Below, piece after piece: positions 32,724 to 44,400 of a stretch of DNA of 64,000 bases; within the stretch, counting starts at the first letter, position 1; each line of letters starts with the position of its first letter. The position numbers and the translations under genes were made by a program. The stretch is from Brachionus koreanus. Lineage: Eukaryota > Rotifera > Eurotatoria > Ploima > Brachionidae. The stretch is taken from positions 1,030,856 to 1,094,855 of the forward strand of contig PJRA01000453.1 of NCBI GenBank assembly GCA_016987375.1, written 5' to 3'. Below the pieces are notes generated by a model that saw only the letters and a list, made by a program, of their open reading frames with translations, was not told where the DNA came from and searched no databases.

Positions 32724-34441
32724 ATTGAAGCGTAAATCTACAGCAAGAAAATGTTTAGTGTATAGAGCTAAATTTTATAGGCAATTATGGGTACTTAGGC
32801 CTAGCTTTGAGTTTTAGAAGATAGAAATTAAGAGAAAAAAAATGCTTGAGTAAAATAGATTTTGTGTAGAGTTCGATCTATGTGGAACCAATCAAGTAGT
32901 AGGATTGCAAAGATTATCATAATTCGAGCAGATAAGATAAAAATTAGTAGAATAATTTTCTTTTTATTTTTTTTGTAAAACTAATAACATTAAAGCTTGC
33001 TGTTAACCTTAGCAAAAAATATAAAAAAAAAATTACATAATTTGGACCCGTTTGAATGGAATAAATTCGATATCAAGTTTTATTTTGGTGCAATTTTCGG
33101 TTTTCAGCTGCTCTAATTGCTTGGTTATGAAGTATTGAGCCTACAATTGCATAATTCAACTCCTATTTTATTGATGATTAATTGAATCTAATGATATTTG
33201 CCAATGCAAACGCTTCTAAACATATCTTTCAACATTTACTGCTCTACCAAATTAGAAAGCATTCACTGCTGCTGAATAAACAAACACACTAATGATTTTT
33301 TTCGAACTAGAGTTCAATAAAAATATAATAATTTATTTTTTAATAAAAAATTTAATTTTTTTTTAAATTTTTTTTCCAAAAGATGGGTTCTAATTTAATA
33401 AGCAATTTAATTTTTAGTCTAAAAACAAAAAACAATTATTTTAACTCAACTGGACTGGTTCTGTTTTATTCAAATTGAATCTATTTTCAAGATAATATCT
33501 GTTTAATCAAGTTTAATACTCAAAATTTAGAATGGAATATTTTCTAAGTGTTGATGATTTAAAGAAAAATAGATATACAATTGATCGATCAACCAAAATA
33601 TATATCTTATTTATTAGAAATTTTACAAAGGCAAAAATTAGTTTATCTAACAGAACGATTTACGAGCTCAATAAGCAACTGAGTTGCTTCTAACCACTAT
33701 CAATACACTATTCATATTTTCATTCTTTCATCAATTATTTATAAAATTTTGATGATGCTTTTTAACTATTTATTCAGTCCGATATAATAAGTAAATTTAA
33801 TTTTAATTAAGATTTCTTTAACATCAATTACGGGAGAGAACGAAAGTTTTTTTTTATATGAATTAAAATTTTGAAAATTTGATATTTTTTAAAATTTATC
33901 ATTTATCATAGCACAAAAAAAATGTTCATTCATCAAAATACAAATAAAAAAATTTGATACGTCAAAGAAAGAGAAATGCAGCAAGATGAGAACAGTTGAA
34001 AAAGAGTTAAATGACAAAAAATTCAGATATGAACAAGTTGATTATAAAAAGAATAACCACCATCATTTAAAACAGCAAAAATTTTAATATTAAATGATTT
34101 AACCTAAAGCCTATATGTGGATTTTGGTTTTTGGTAAATACACCTCGTTGTAAGAGTTGTATACGTTATAATTAACTTTAAAATGCTATTGATATGAACT
34201 TTATTAGCAAAGAAGCAGATTAATCTTCAAGCTATTTCATTGAGATGCTTTATTAAAAAAAAAATCTAATTTATTTTTACAATTCTAATAATAGATAAAT
34301 AATTGATTTAGAATTAATTTAATTTTTGATAAAATTTGAAAATTTCAAAAAAAAGCAAAAATAACTATAAAATTTTTCTAATTTCGTTTCTTAAATGTAT
34401 TTAAAATAGTAATTTTTATAAGAGATTATTTTCTTTAGTTG
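32724..34441. other. intergenic stretch upstream of the PDZ gene, no gene seen
   Basis: A+T-rich DNA that should contain the PDZ gene promoter at its left side. No open frame with protein resemblance and no repeat of note. It ends at the oligo-T terminator of the tRNA. Confidence 0.5.
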
Positions 34442-34449
34442 AAAAAAAA
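34442..34449 (-). terminator. oligo-T RNA polymerase III terminator of tRNA-Ser
   Basis: Eight T in a row on the minus strand begin three bases after the discriminator base of the tRNA. Runs of four or more T end RNA polymerase III transcription. Confidence 0.85.
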
Positions 34450-34451
34450 TT

Positions 34452-34570
34452 CGCAGTGAGCAGGATTTGAACCTGCGCGGGAAAATCCCATCTGATCACT
34501 GTCGACCATTTTCTATATGGCTTAGAAATTTAATTCTAGTCAGACGCCTTAACCACTCGGCCATCACTGC
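34452..34570 (-). tRNA. tRNA-Ser (anticodon AGA) with a 37-base intron
   Basis: On the minus strand the 7-bp acceptor stem GCAGTGA pairs with TCACTGC, followed by discriminator G. The D arm carries box A (TGGCCGAGTGG), the T arm carries box B (GGTTCAAATCC), and there is a long variable arm (GGGATTTTCCC) as in type II serine tRNAs. The anticodon loop is CTAGAAA with AGA at 34535-34537. An intron of 37 bases (34497-34533) interrupts the loop between positions 37 and 38, the canonical place; removing it restores a 5-bp TCTGA/TCAGA stem and gives an 82-base mature tRNA. Confidence 0.95.
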
Positions 34571-34834
34571 TCCTACTTTAAAAATAAGGCTTAACAATAT
34601 TTTAACTTTCATATATTTTAATAAAATATTTAGAAATTATGTCAATTTGTTAAAAAATTTTAATCATTTCGAAACTATAATGAAAAAAAAAACTTCTTTT
34701 AAACAACGGGTTAAATTAAAAATGTTTTGTTTATTCCCATGCCTTGATTTCACTCCTTCAATAAATGTAAGACTAAAAATACATTTTAAAAATAAAATAG
34801 TTTTATTTTGAAACAAAAAAAAAAGAATTTTAAA

Positions 34835-36159
34835 ATGAGTAAATTAGAAATCGGTGAATTGTCTGATTTGTTCAAGTCAAAATTGGCAGTAACTAGTGAG
34901 CATCCATTTTTAACTGATCCAGACACAATCGATTTTGTAAAAAATTCAAAAGTAGACTTTTAGTTTTATCTAATCTAAATTGCTCAGAATACTATTTTCC
35001 AAGATTTTATTTATAAACCGCGGATTGCCTGGTTCTGGCAAAAGTACGCTCTCAAATCGGATCAAAAAAGTCTATCAAAATACAGTAGTTTGTGCTGGTG
35101 ATGATTTTTTTATGGATGAATGTGGCAATTATAATTTTGACCATGATAAACTTCACGAGGCTCATTTGTCAGCACAGCAAAAAGCCCGCCAAGCTTGTAA
35201 GAATGAAAAAAGTCCAGTTATATCTGATAATACAAATGTGAAATTTTGGGAAGTAAAACCATATTTAGACATAGCTAAAGAATTTAATTATATAGTTGTT
35301 ATTATTGAGCCAAGAACTGCTCATAAGTTTGATGTAGACAAACTTTTTAGTATGCATAATTAAAATTTTTTTAATTAATTCTAAAAAAAAATTATCAATT
35401 TTAGTCTTAAATAAGCATAATGTTCCCAAAGAAACAATTAGACGAAAACTAAAAGAATTTCAAGTTATTGTTCCACTTTATTTTGCTTGGTACTTGAATG
35501 AAACAGACTCGTTAAGGTTGAATAGATTTGCAAAAGAGTGCTTAGCAGAGCTTTTGGATAAATGTGTCTCATTTAGAAGAGATTTGTCAAATATTCGATC
35601 AGATATTAAGCCTGAAACGCTTTTTGAATACAAAAATCAACGAAAACTGCATTGTACTGCTAAATTTGTTGGGAAAAATTGGTTGAAAAATAGCTCACTT
35701 AGAGATTATGTAACCAATCCATGTGTTAGCGAGAGTATTGGAAAGACGTTTAAACTAGAAATAATCGGATTTAGTGTGTCCAAGAGGTCAATGGCTTTTG
35801 ATGTTTGTTTGAAAGAAAAACATGTTGGAAAATTGTGGGGAAATGATTTGAACAATCATGAGCAATTGGAAATACTGGAATTTTTCAAAGAGGGCAACAA
35901 TAATTCAATATTAGATAGGATTGATTTTGCCGACAGGGCTCATTTAACAATCGGAATTAGATCAGGGGAAAAGTCTTACAAGGCTGGTATTGATTTAGTT
36001 GGCACTAAATTAATGAAAAAATACAATGAATTAAACGGAAGCAATATTAAAACAGTTCAAACAGATAAATTTGAAATTATTTACTTAAACGATTGCCTTT
36101 GCTATTGTAAACTTAATAATTCTATAAAAATTAACACTTTATTTACTGGTGATTACTAA
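34835..36159 (+). CDS. CNP: 2',3'-cyclic-nucleotide 3'-phosphodiesterase (CNPase)
   Basis: Three exons: 34835-34951, 35004-35349 and 35405-36159, 405 residues against 421 in human CNP1. The joins restore HPFLTDPDTIDFVKNSK then ILFINRG, matching the human spacing before the P-loop. The N-terminal half is a polynucleotide-kinase-like P-loop domain with GLPGSGKST (residues 46-54). The C-terminal half is a 2H phosphoesterase domain with both catalytic HxT motifs: H237-C-T239 and H334-L-T336. VPLYFAWYL and LFTGDY near the end are family landmarks. The enzyme opens 2',3'-cyclic nucleotides or RNA ends to 2'-phosphates; in vertebrates it is a myelin protein tethered to membranes by a C-terminal prenyl group. 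This protein ends in GDY with no CaaX box, so it is probably soluble. Confidence 0.93.
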
Positions 36160-38437
36160 AATAAATTTTTAAATCTTATTAATTTTTTATTTGAAACCGA
36201 GCTTTTAGATTAAAAAGCAGTGAAAATTAGTCATTTTTTTTTAGCATTAAATTGAAATGTTATCAAAACAGTACATTTTTAGTTCAATTTGAAAAAAAAA
36301 TTGGCTTCGTTTTTTTTTGATGAGAAAAATTAATTTATAGAACACCTTTTTAGATTTTTAAATTTTTTTATTTCTAGCTTTTTCGATTTTTGTTTAATCA
36401 AGCCAGATAATAAACCCAAAATTTAGAAATATTTTCCATAATCAATTATCAATGGTTATTAAGTTAAAAGATTATTTGCACAACAAAAAAAGTATTACTT
36501 TTTGTTTAGTTAAAGTAAATAAAACTGCTATAATTAAAAATAAAAATTGCTTCCGAATTAGTTTAACTGAAAAAAAAAATTAATAAAATAGTATCAAATT
36601 TGTTTATACAAAAAGGCTTTTTCATTTATTTGCCTAAATTTTTTTTAAACTTTTAAATATTTAATTTTTTTCTTGGACTTTGATTTTTTTTATAGCTAAT
36701 AATTAATTGATGCTAAAAAAATTGGCTTTTTATTATTGACACAAAATAATTATAATATTTCATAAATAATTTCTTTTTCTCATGCAATAGGGTAGAAATT
36801 TTCAAAGAAAATAAGGAAAGCTTGTTCAAAAAGACTTTATAAGCTCGAAAATTAAACAATATTAGTTTTCGACTTTCTCTCTTTTTGGTAAATGAAGCTT
36901 AAGTGAGAAAAGTTCTCGAATCGCTGTTTTATTTTTAGGCTTTGGTTTGTAGCGGTCAAACAATTAATTTTTTGAATCAATTAACATTGTACTAATTTTG
37001 AAATGATTTTTTCTTAACTTGAATTAAAGCTAGTATTTGGCATAAAAGAGCAATAGATGTAAAAATGAGGAAAAGCTTATAAAAAACAAAATTATAATTA
37101 ATGTAAAAATCGATTTTTGCCTAAATACTAAATGAGGAGTAGTTTTAATTCTATCCGTTGTTTTATCCTAAAGTGCTTGAGACTGCTTTTGCCAGGTTTT
37201 TCAGTCGACCAAGTTTAAAAAAAATTTAAGGCCACAATTTGCTTAACTTTGTAATGAGATATCTGATTTTACTAAATGAAATTTGATTAAAATTTAGCAA
37301 AAAAAATAACTTGCTTTGCTTGATAAAAATTATTAATTAACATCATGTATCAAATAAAGTATCGCTTTTTTTTATCATTAAATGAAAATCAAATTAGAAT
37401 GTCATTTTTCTCAAATAAGTTCTAAAGAAATAAATAAATTTTTTTTCCCAATTTATTATAATAGCTGTAATCGAGTTGTTGTTTATCAAGCTAAAAATTC
37501 TAAAAATATTTATTTTTTTCTAGAAAATACATTTATAGTTTGCTAAGTACTTTTTTGTTAGGCAAAAGGTTGTCTAAAATTTAATGGTCTCTCAAGACTT
37601 AATTCATTTTAAATTAAAAATGTGAAATTATTAAATTGATTAATCATAGATGTTAAAAATTTAACAAATTTATATTAAGCATTTTATCTGTTTGTAAAAT
37701 TTAATTTAGCAAGATTAACAAAGTGAAGATTTATTAGCTATCAGCAGAAGCTTTGTCGAGAGCCGAAGAGAGAGAGAGAGAGAGAGAGCAATTTCTCTTT
37801 TTGATTCAAATTTCATTTTAATCTAAACTTGAGCTAGCATTCATTAGGATATATTAGATAGTAAAATAAAAATATATTAATTCTAAATTAGAAAATTTAT
37901 TTAAAAAACCAATTAGTCCCTAAATTAGAGCTCGATTTATCGCATAAGTTAAATAAATGGATATATTTTTATGCTAGATTTTGATAGTTTACAGACTTGA
38001 AAATTTGATCACAAAGATAATTTCAAAACTATATCTTTTGTAAAGCTTCGACCCGAATAATATAGTACGGAAGCAGATTAAAAGCCTGTAGAGCTATCAC
38101 ATAAATAAACATAAAATTAGCATTTTTATTTTAAACGTTTTTTTTTCTTTAAAAAAAAATGAATCACTTTGTTTTTTTGTTTATCTTGAATTTTAAAAAT
38201 TTTAAAAATTATTTTTAGAATAAAAATTTTTTTTTTTTCATTAAGACAAAATTGGAGTCACAGTTTTATTTTTTTTTTAATTTTCATCAAACAAAAAACT
38301 GTATAATCGAATTAAATTTAAAATTAAAAATAATTATTTTTTCCGTCAATTTAAGATTGAAATTTAATTATATTTTTTTTAAAAATTTATTAATAACTAA
38401 ATAATTAATTAAAGACAATGAAAATTTTCTGTCAAAA
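36160..38437. other. intergenic stretch upstream of WDFY3, no gene seen
   Basis: A+T-rich 2.3 kb with a GA microsatellite at 37767-37788. No open frame of note. The right side should contain the WDFY3 promoter. Confidence 0.5.
37767..37788. repeat. (GA) microsatellite
   Basis: A run of about 11 GA/AG units lies 650 bases upstream of the WDFY3 start codon. A simple repeat or possibly a GAGA-type promoter element; only the repeat itself is certain. Confidence 0.9.
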
Positions 38438-41400
38438 ATGAGCTTTATAGGCAAAACTTTAGGCAAAATAGTTGGACAATCGAAAAACGCCAATAATAGC
38501 GATCTAAAGTCGTTAAATGTCAATCAAGACTCTCAGCTTACATTGACACATTTGCGCAAAGTTTTCTATGAATATTTGCATCCAAAAGGCGATCAGCTAA
38601 TCAAAGAGGAAAAATTGTACACCATTCTTCCATTGTTCATTAAAGCGTTTAGTCAATCATCACTTAGCGACATAAACGACAAGTTTGACGATGTGGACGA
38701 ATTTTGCTTCTCTTGTTCGCGACTTTTGGTGAACGAAATAGGCAAACGAGTGCATGACGATTCAGTGTTGGTGAAATTTTTCGAAATGAAGTGCTCGGAT
38801 GAAGCCACAGACGGCGCTGGTCTTCTAAACACAGTCAATCTGTTGGCCTCAGGGCCTCCTTTCTTAATCGAAATAATGAACAAATGCTCACTGCCCTCTC
38901 GATTGGTCATGTGCGTTTATTTATTCATTTGTTTGCCTGAGCCAAAAGATTCAATTTTAGACCATTGTGAATTTAATGCCAAAGAGAGGCGGATTTTATT
39001 TCAGAAATGCTTTCATCAGCTGCTCATTAAACTTTGCCAAAATAGCTGTACATGTGACGAGCTAGTCGATGGTGACTCTCTAAAGCTTTTGTTCACAATT
39101 ATATGCAGTACTTGTGAACAGCACAATGTTGCCTGGCGTCAAACAGCCACCGATGCACTTCTCACTCTAACCAAAAATTTTAGTTCCAAATCTATCAATT
39201 ATGTCCACAGCAACGAATGCATAAAGCAATCGTTGCGTTGTTTGAATCCTGGTGAGATATGCTCAGCCAATTTGATTGAACGAGCTGATCTATTGATTTC
39301 TCTGTTGACTTTTATCCGTGAAACATCGATCACAAGTCAGATACTGCTGGAAGACTTTCATCTTTCATCTGGCTACAAGATACTCGTTGATTTAGTCCTG
39401 CTCTTAGAAAAAGAAATATCCAAACAAGAATGTCGTAGGACATTGAGAAATTTATTCTTTACCATTGAAGAATTTGTGTCTGCTGGATCAATTGAGCTTA
39501 GACCAAATAGTACTAGCTTGACTATGTTCAAAATTGAGGGATTCCAGATTCCTTCTCCGCAAGGCAAGGGTCGCACCGTAAGAAATGTTAACGCTTTTCA
39601 GTGCCTCTTGCACATGTTTAATAGAGTAAGAAAAAGCTTAAATTTTTATTTTTATTTTTATAATTTTAATGATTCTACTAATCAGGTCCAAACTGTCGAA
39701 CTGTGTATGAATGTATTAGAGACTATTAGAAATATTTATGCTAAAGACGAGTGTAATTATTTTATTCTTGAATCTCAAAATTTGCCTTATTACGGCTTAG
39801 ACGACACTAGTATGAAAGTGCACACAAAAAATAATGATGTCCAAGTATGTAAAAGAGAAAAATTTTTATTTTTATAAATCAGCAAAAATAATTAATGCTT
39901 CATTAGTGTTTGACGGTTTGGTAAAATTTAGTTCAATAGAACAGAAAAAAATTTTTATTAATTTTTTATTAAAGACTAAAGCCAATTTCTTAAAAGCAAC
40001 ATGGTGCAACATTTATAGTTTTTCTAGTAGAAAACTTTCTGCTAAAAACCATTCTCAAAATTAGTAATTTCGTGTCTATTAATTATTTTAGATATTTGAA
40101 TTAAATCACTTCTCATGCACATAATTTCGAGTTAGGTTAAGTTAAAAATCCCAAGTCTTGGCGAGTATTATTAGTTCCGAAGCGAAGGACTGATCTTGGT
40201 CGCCTTTCTTTGTCCTTTCTCGATTTCTGAAATATCTTTTTCAAGAAACGGACACCATGAACTTATGACAAATTCTATATGTTGCATTTATAGAATTATT
40301 AAAAACCTTCAGAAAATAAAGCATTAATTTTTGCTCTTTTTTAAACTACTAAATTTTAAAATAGACATTTAAATATTTTTTACATTCAAAATAAAATTAA
40401 TAAAGACAAATTTAAGAGTATTAAAAATTGATAAAATTTTTTAGATTAAAAAATTTATTTAAAAAAAAAACAAATACTGAAATATATATTTAAATTTTAC
40501 CATTTTTTTTTTAAATTTTAGCTGAAATTTATTGAAGTTCTAGAATTTATAATTTATGGTTTAAAATTTGTACCATGCAAAGAACTAGTAAGCATTGGTC
40601 TATCAATTCGAAACTTTAAGTAAAATTTAAAAAAAAAAATAATAAGTACAAATTATTAATTAATTTTAAAGTAATTCTAAATGGTCTGTCACTACGGCTA
40701 ACTTTCTATTAAAGCTTATTCAAGCAAATTCGGTTTATAAAGATGCATTTCGTGAGCTTGGCATATTGGAAATGCTAGTTTCGTGTTTACAGAAATTTGC
40801 GTCTTTGCTTAAAGAAAAATGTGCCGATCCAACTGACTTAATTCAGATAGACTCGCAGCAAAAAGAGCTCGGTTTTACAATAATTAACATTTTGACCTGT
40901 CTATTGTCACACAATATTGAAAATTGTAAATTATTTCGCCAAATTGGAGGCGCTAGAGTGGCTCATAACATGGTACCATATAAATTTTGTAGAGAACAAG
41001 CACTTAGCATTGTTTCTACTTTGCTATTAACAACTGCTGGTGAAGACGATATGTCTACTTTACTGGGTTTAATGCAAACAGCCAAAATGGAAGATCTTGA
41101 GCTAAAAAATTCCGTACTTAAAAGTCTTCTAGGAACCCTAAGAGAAAGCCATAGAACAAGAACTGTTTTTAGAAAATCTGGTGGTTTTGTTTATGTTGTG
41201 TCTGTATTGATCTCAATGGAAGGTAGTTTGAACATCCCAGCTCGATCGCCATGGGATTCGGTGAAGAAACAAGAGATTTTTTCTATTCTAAAGACAATAA
41301 TGAATACATTAACTGTTTCAATGCGATATGAACCAGCTAATGCAAAATATTTTGAAACCGAAGTCAGATGGAAGAGCTTATGTGCAGCTCTAAGACTATT

Positions 41401-44400
41401 GGGCTGCTTCGAATCCGAGGTACAACAGTTTCCTGCTAAAGCTCATAAATTTGTAAAGCGTGGCTATGATTTTTTTGAAACATATTTTTGTACACTTGAT
41501 GAATCTTGCTTTAAAAATATTAATTCAGAACCTTGTTCAAACTCAAACCAATTGGATCCAAAATTGATATACATATGCTACATTATGCGGCTGCTATACG
41601 ACACAGCTTTAGACGTTTTCGATAGGTAAATATATATATATATACTTTTTTAAATAATTTAAGTTTTAATTGTTAGACAATCGAATGATTTGAAATATAT
41701 AAATATGAAATAAAGTTTTACTTAATTTTAAGTTAATTGAAAGCTATTTCATTATTTTTTTTAAAATAAAAAGACAAAATAAATATTTTTTTCAAAGAAT
41801 TGAAAATTTTTTAATGCTTTGATTCACTTTTTAAATGTTTTTTAATCCTTATTCATTTAGCAACTTTTAGCAGGTTCAATTGTTATCTCTTTAGAACAAT
41901 AACACAACAAAGTTGAACAATTATCATAATAAGGTAGGATTTAAGTTTTTAAAAACTGAACTTGGACAAAAATTGACAAAAAAGAAGAGTCTCTAATACT
42001 AAATAATTTTTTAATTACAGCAAGAGATTGTTTAGATAAATTTAGATTGTGATCAATTTTAAAAACTAATAGACTGATTTCTATGTCAACTTTTATTCCA
42101 ATTCCACATTATTTCAGATAAATGAATAGATTTAGATTTATTTGTTAATTTAAAATTGACTCTTAACTCATCAGGGCAATAGTAATAGCAGTAATAAGTT
42201 GAACTGTAATTCAGAAAAATACCGCTAAAAGTAGAGGAATAGCAGTTGCTTCTTTTTTTTCACAATACATGCATCCAGTTTCGACTTAAAAATGTTCAAC
42301 ATTTTGGCGCTAGCCCACCTCTTCCGCTAATCTATTCCATATAATTGCAACTCTATTTGTGAAAAAATAGAACCACGAGGAACAGATTTTTATCTGTTCC
42401 TCGTGGTTAAGTCCTTGAGTGCCTTCTTAATTGATAAACTTGATCTTAAATAAAACTATTTTTCCTAGTTTTAAGTAAGACAAGAAAAAATAATTATGAC
42501 CGATGTGTGGTTTGATTTCAGCTCTACATTTAAATAAGAATGCTTTAATTGAAAATATTTATTTTTAAAAAAAATAATTTATTGAAAATTTATTTTTCAA
42601 AAAAAAAAAAACTAATCGAGTGACTCTAATCAACTCAGTCGATTGTCTAATTTAATCCAATATATTTTAGTTTTTTAACAAAAATTTGTGTTGTATCTGT
42701 ATAAATGTTTGTAATTATTAAATAAGTGATGAGATATTAGTTGACTTCAGTGAAGCATTTGATGTTCGGTATTGACATTAAGCTTATTTAAGACTAGAAC
42801 TAATTGTGTTTTTTTTTGTCCACTAGGCCGTTTAGTCGTCAAGCAAATCGTCAGTCGTCTGACTCACAATTGCCAAATGCACCAATTAAGCCGGTATCAA
42901 TGAAACGATCGAGCAGTTTTCTGCAAAACATAGCCAATCCAATGGACGAGCCGTTTATTATTCACGCTGGCGCAATATCATCAATATTTCACCTATTGAC
43001 AAGTGTGCCAACTAGCAACTACGAAATGGCCTATCGGCTTCAATTCAACATAATAAATCTAATCAAAAACTTGTTAAAATTCGAACGCAATCAGCAAATA
43101 ATGTCAAGTAATTTATTCGTCGACGATCTTCTTTTTACATGTAAACACGTACTGAATGACGAGACGCATTTTTTGAACGGCTCCATTCAGCACATATTCG
43201 AACGGCTCGCTTGTCAATACATAAGCTGCAAAAATCTCAAAGAATACTTGCGCTTGGGCACAGTGTTCGATAGTAGTGAGCAACATTTGGACATTGAACG
43301 TCAAGCACTCGTTCCGCTAAGTCGTGTTAAATGTCTCATTTCGATGACAAGTCCAAGAGAAAACAAACAATTTAGCGGTGTTGCTTTCGTCGAATTTAAC
43401 ATGATGGTCGAAGGCTTTGGTTGTCTTTTTTTGCCGTCCATATCGCCTCAGTTGTCGAACGCGCCGAGCATTGTCGCCATGGGCATGGTATCGGTGGGCA
43501 ACGATCTATCAGTTAACGGCGGCGTGGGAACAGGTGAGCGCGTTTTTCCGCCCCAGTCCGGCCTTACCTATTCAACGTGGATTTATATAGAAAAATTTCC
43601 ATCCAGCTCAAAAAGCTCTCATCCCATTCAAATATTAACTTTGATCAAACATTCAAGGACAAAAGACTCTCTGTCGTCTTGTCTATGCGTTTATCTAAGT
43701 CCCAAGAATCGGTCTTTGTTCATAAACACCGAAGAAGTGCTGCTACAACAACTTAGACACGACGAAAAAACAAACGACTATTCGGCCAAATTCAATTGTT
43801 CCGAATTGTTTCAGGAAGGCCAATGGCTTCATTTGTGCATTGTTTTTAGTCGAGCTGTCCTAAAGAACAGCACAGTTAGTCTATTTGTCAATTGCAATTT
43901 GATAGGTACACAAAAATTAAACTATTTGAATTCAATTATAATGCCGAATACGCCGCCAAGTTCAATATCAATACACGGAGTGATCGGCACTTTGCCCATG
44001 TTTCGCTCGCAGTCCTCAGTCATTTGGCGCCAGGCTAGCTGCTATCTAATCGAGGACATAATCACTCATCAAAACATACAACTAATAAACGATCTAGGTC
44101 CGGACTATATTGGCTCGTTTCAGTCGTTGGACTCGGACAATCCGAGTTGTTTGTTCGCCGAAGAGAAGCTAATGTTCGGCTTGCATCCGAGTAAAATGTT
44201 CGAAATGACTTTGGCAAAATTTCGTTCGGTCTACAACAAAAATGATAGCAAGTCTATTGGCAAACAATTGAACATACCTAGCAATGAGAGTGTGACACCG
44301 TTGCGCATATTGTCAAATACGGCTGTTCAATTGCAGGGCGCGTCGCGTACCGTAGGAGGAGTGGTCATTGGTTATATGGGCGTGCGAGTGTTTCAACCGA

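Larger units (their letters stand above)
41626..42826 (+). other. WDFY3 intron 4 carrying a LINE relic
   Basis: GT-AG intron of 1.2 kb beginning GTAAATATATATATATA and ending TTTGTCCACTAG, with phase 2 restored by AG plus G. The right half holds a decayed reverse-transcriptase end and a 17-bp hairpin, listed separately. Confidence 0.8.

Noticed and set aside
34467..34811. 114-residue plus-strand frame overlapping the tRNA
   Set aside because: It reads the antisense of tRNA-Ser; the tRNA structure is unambiguous.
39834..40064. Frame continuing after WDFY3 exon 2
   Set aside because: It runs into the intron past a clear GTATGT donor; flanking exons join in frame to match the family.
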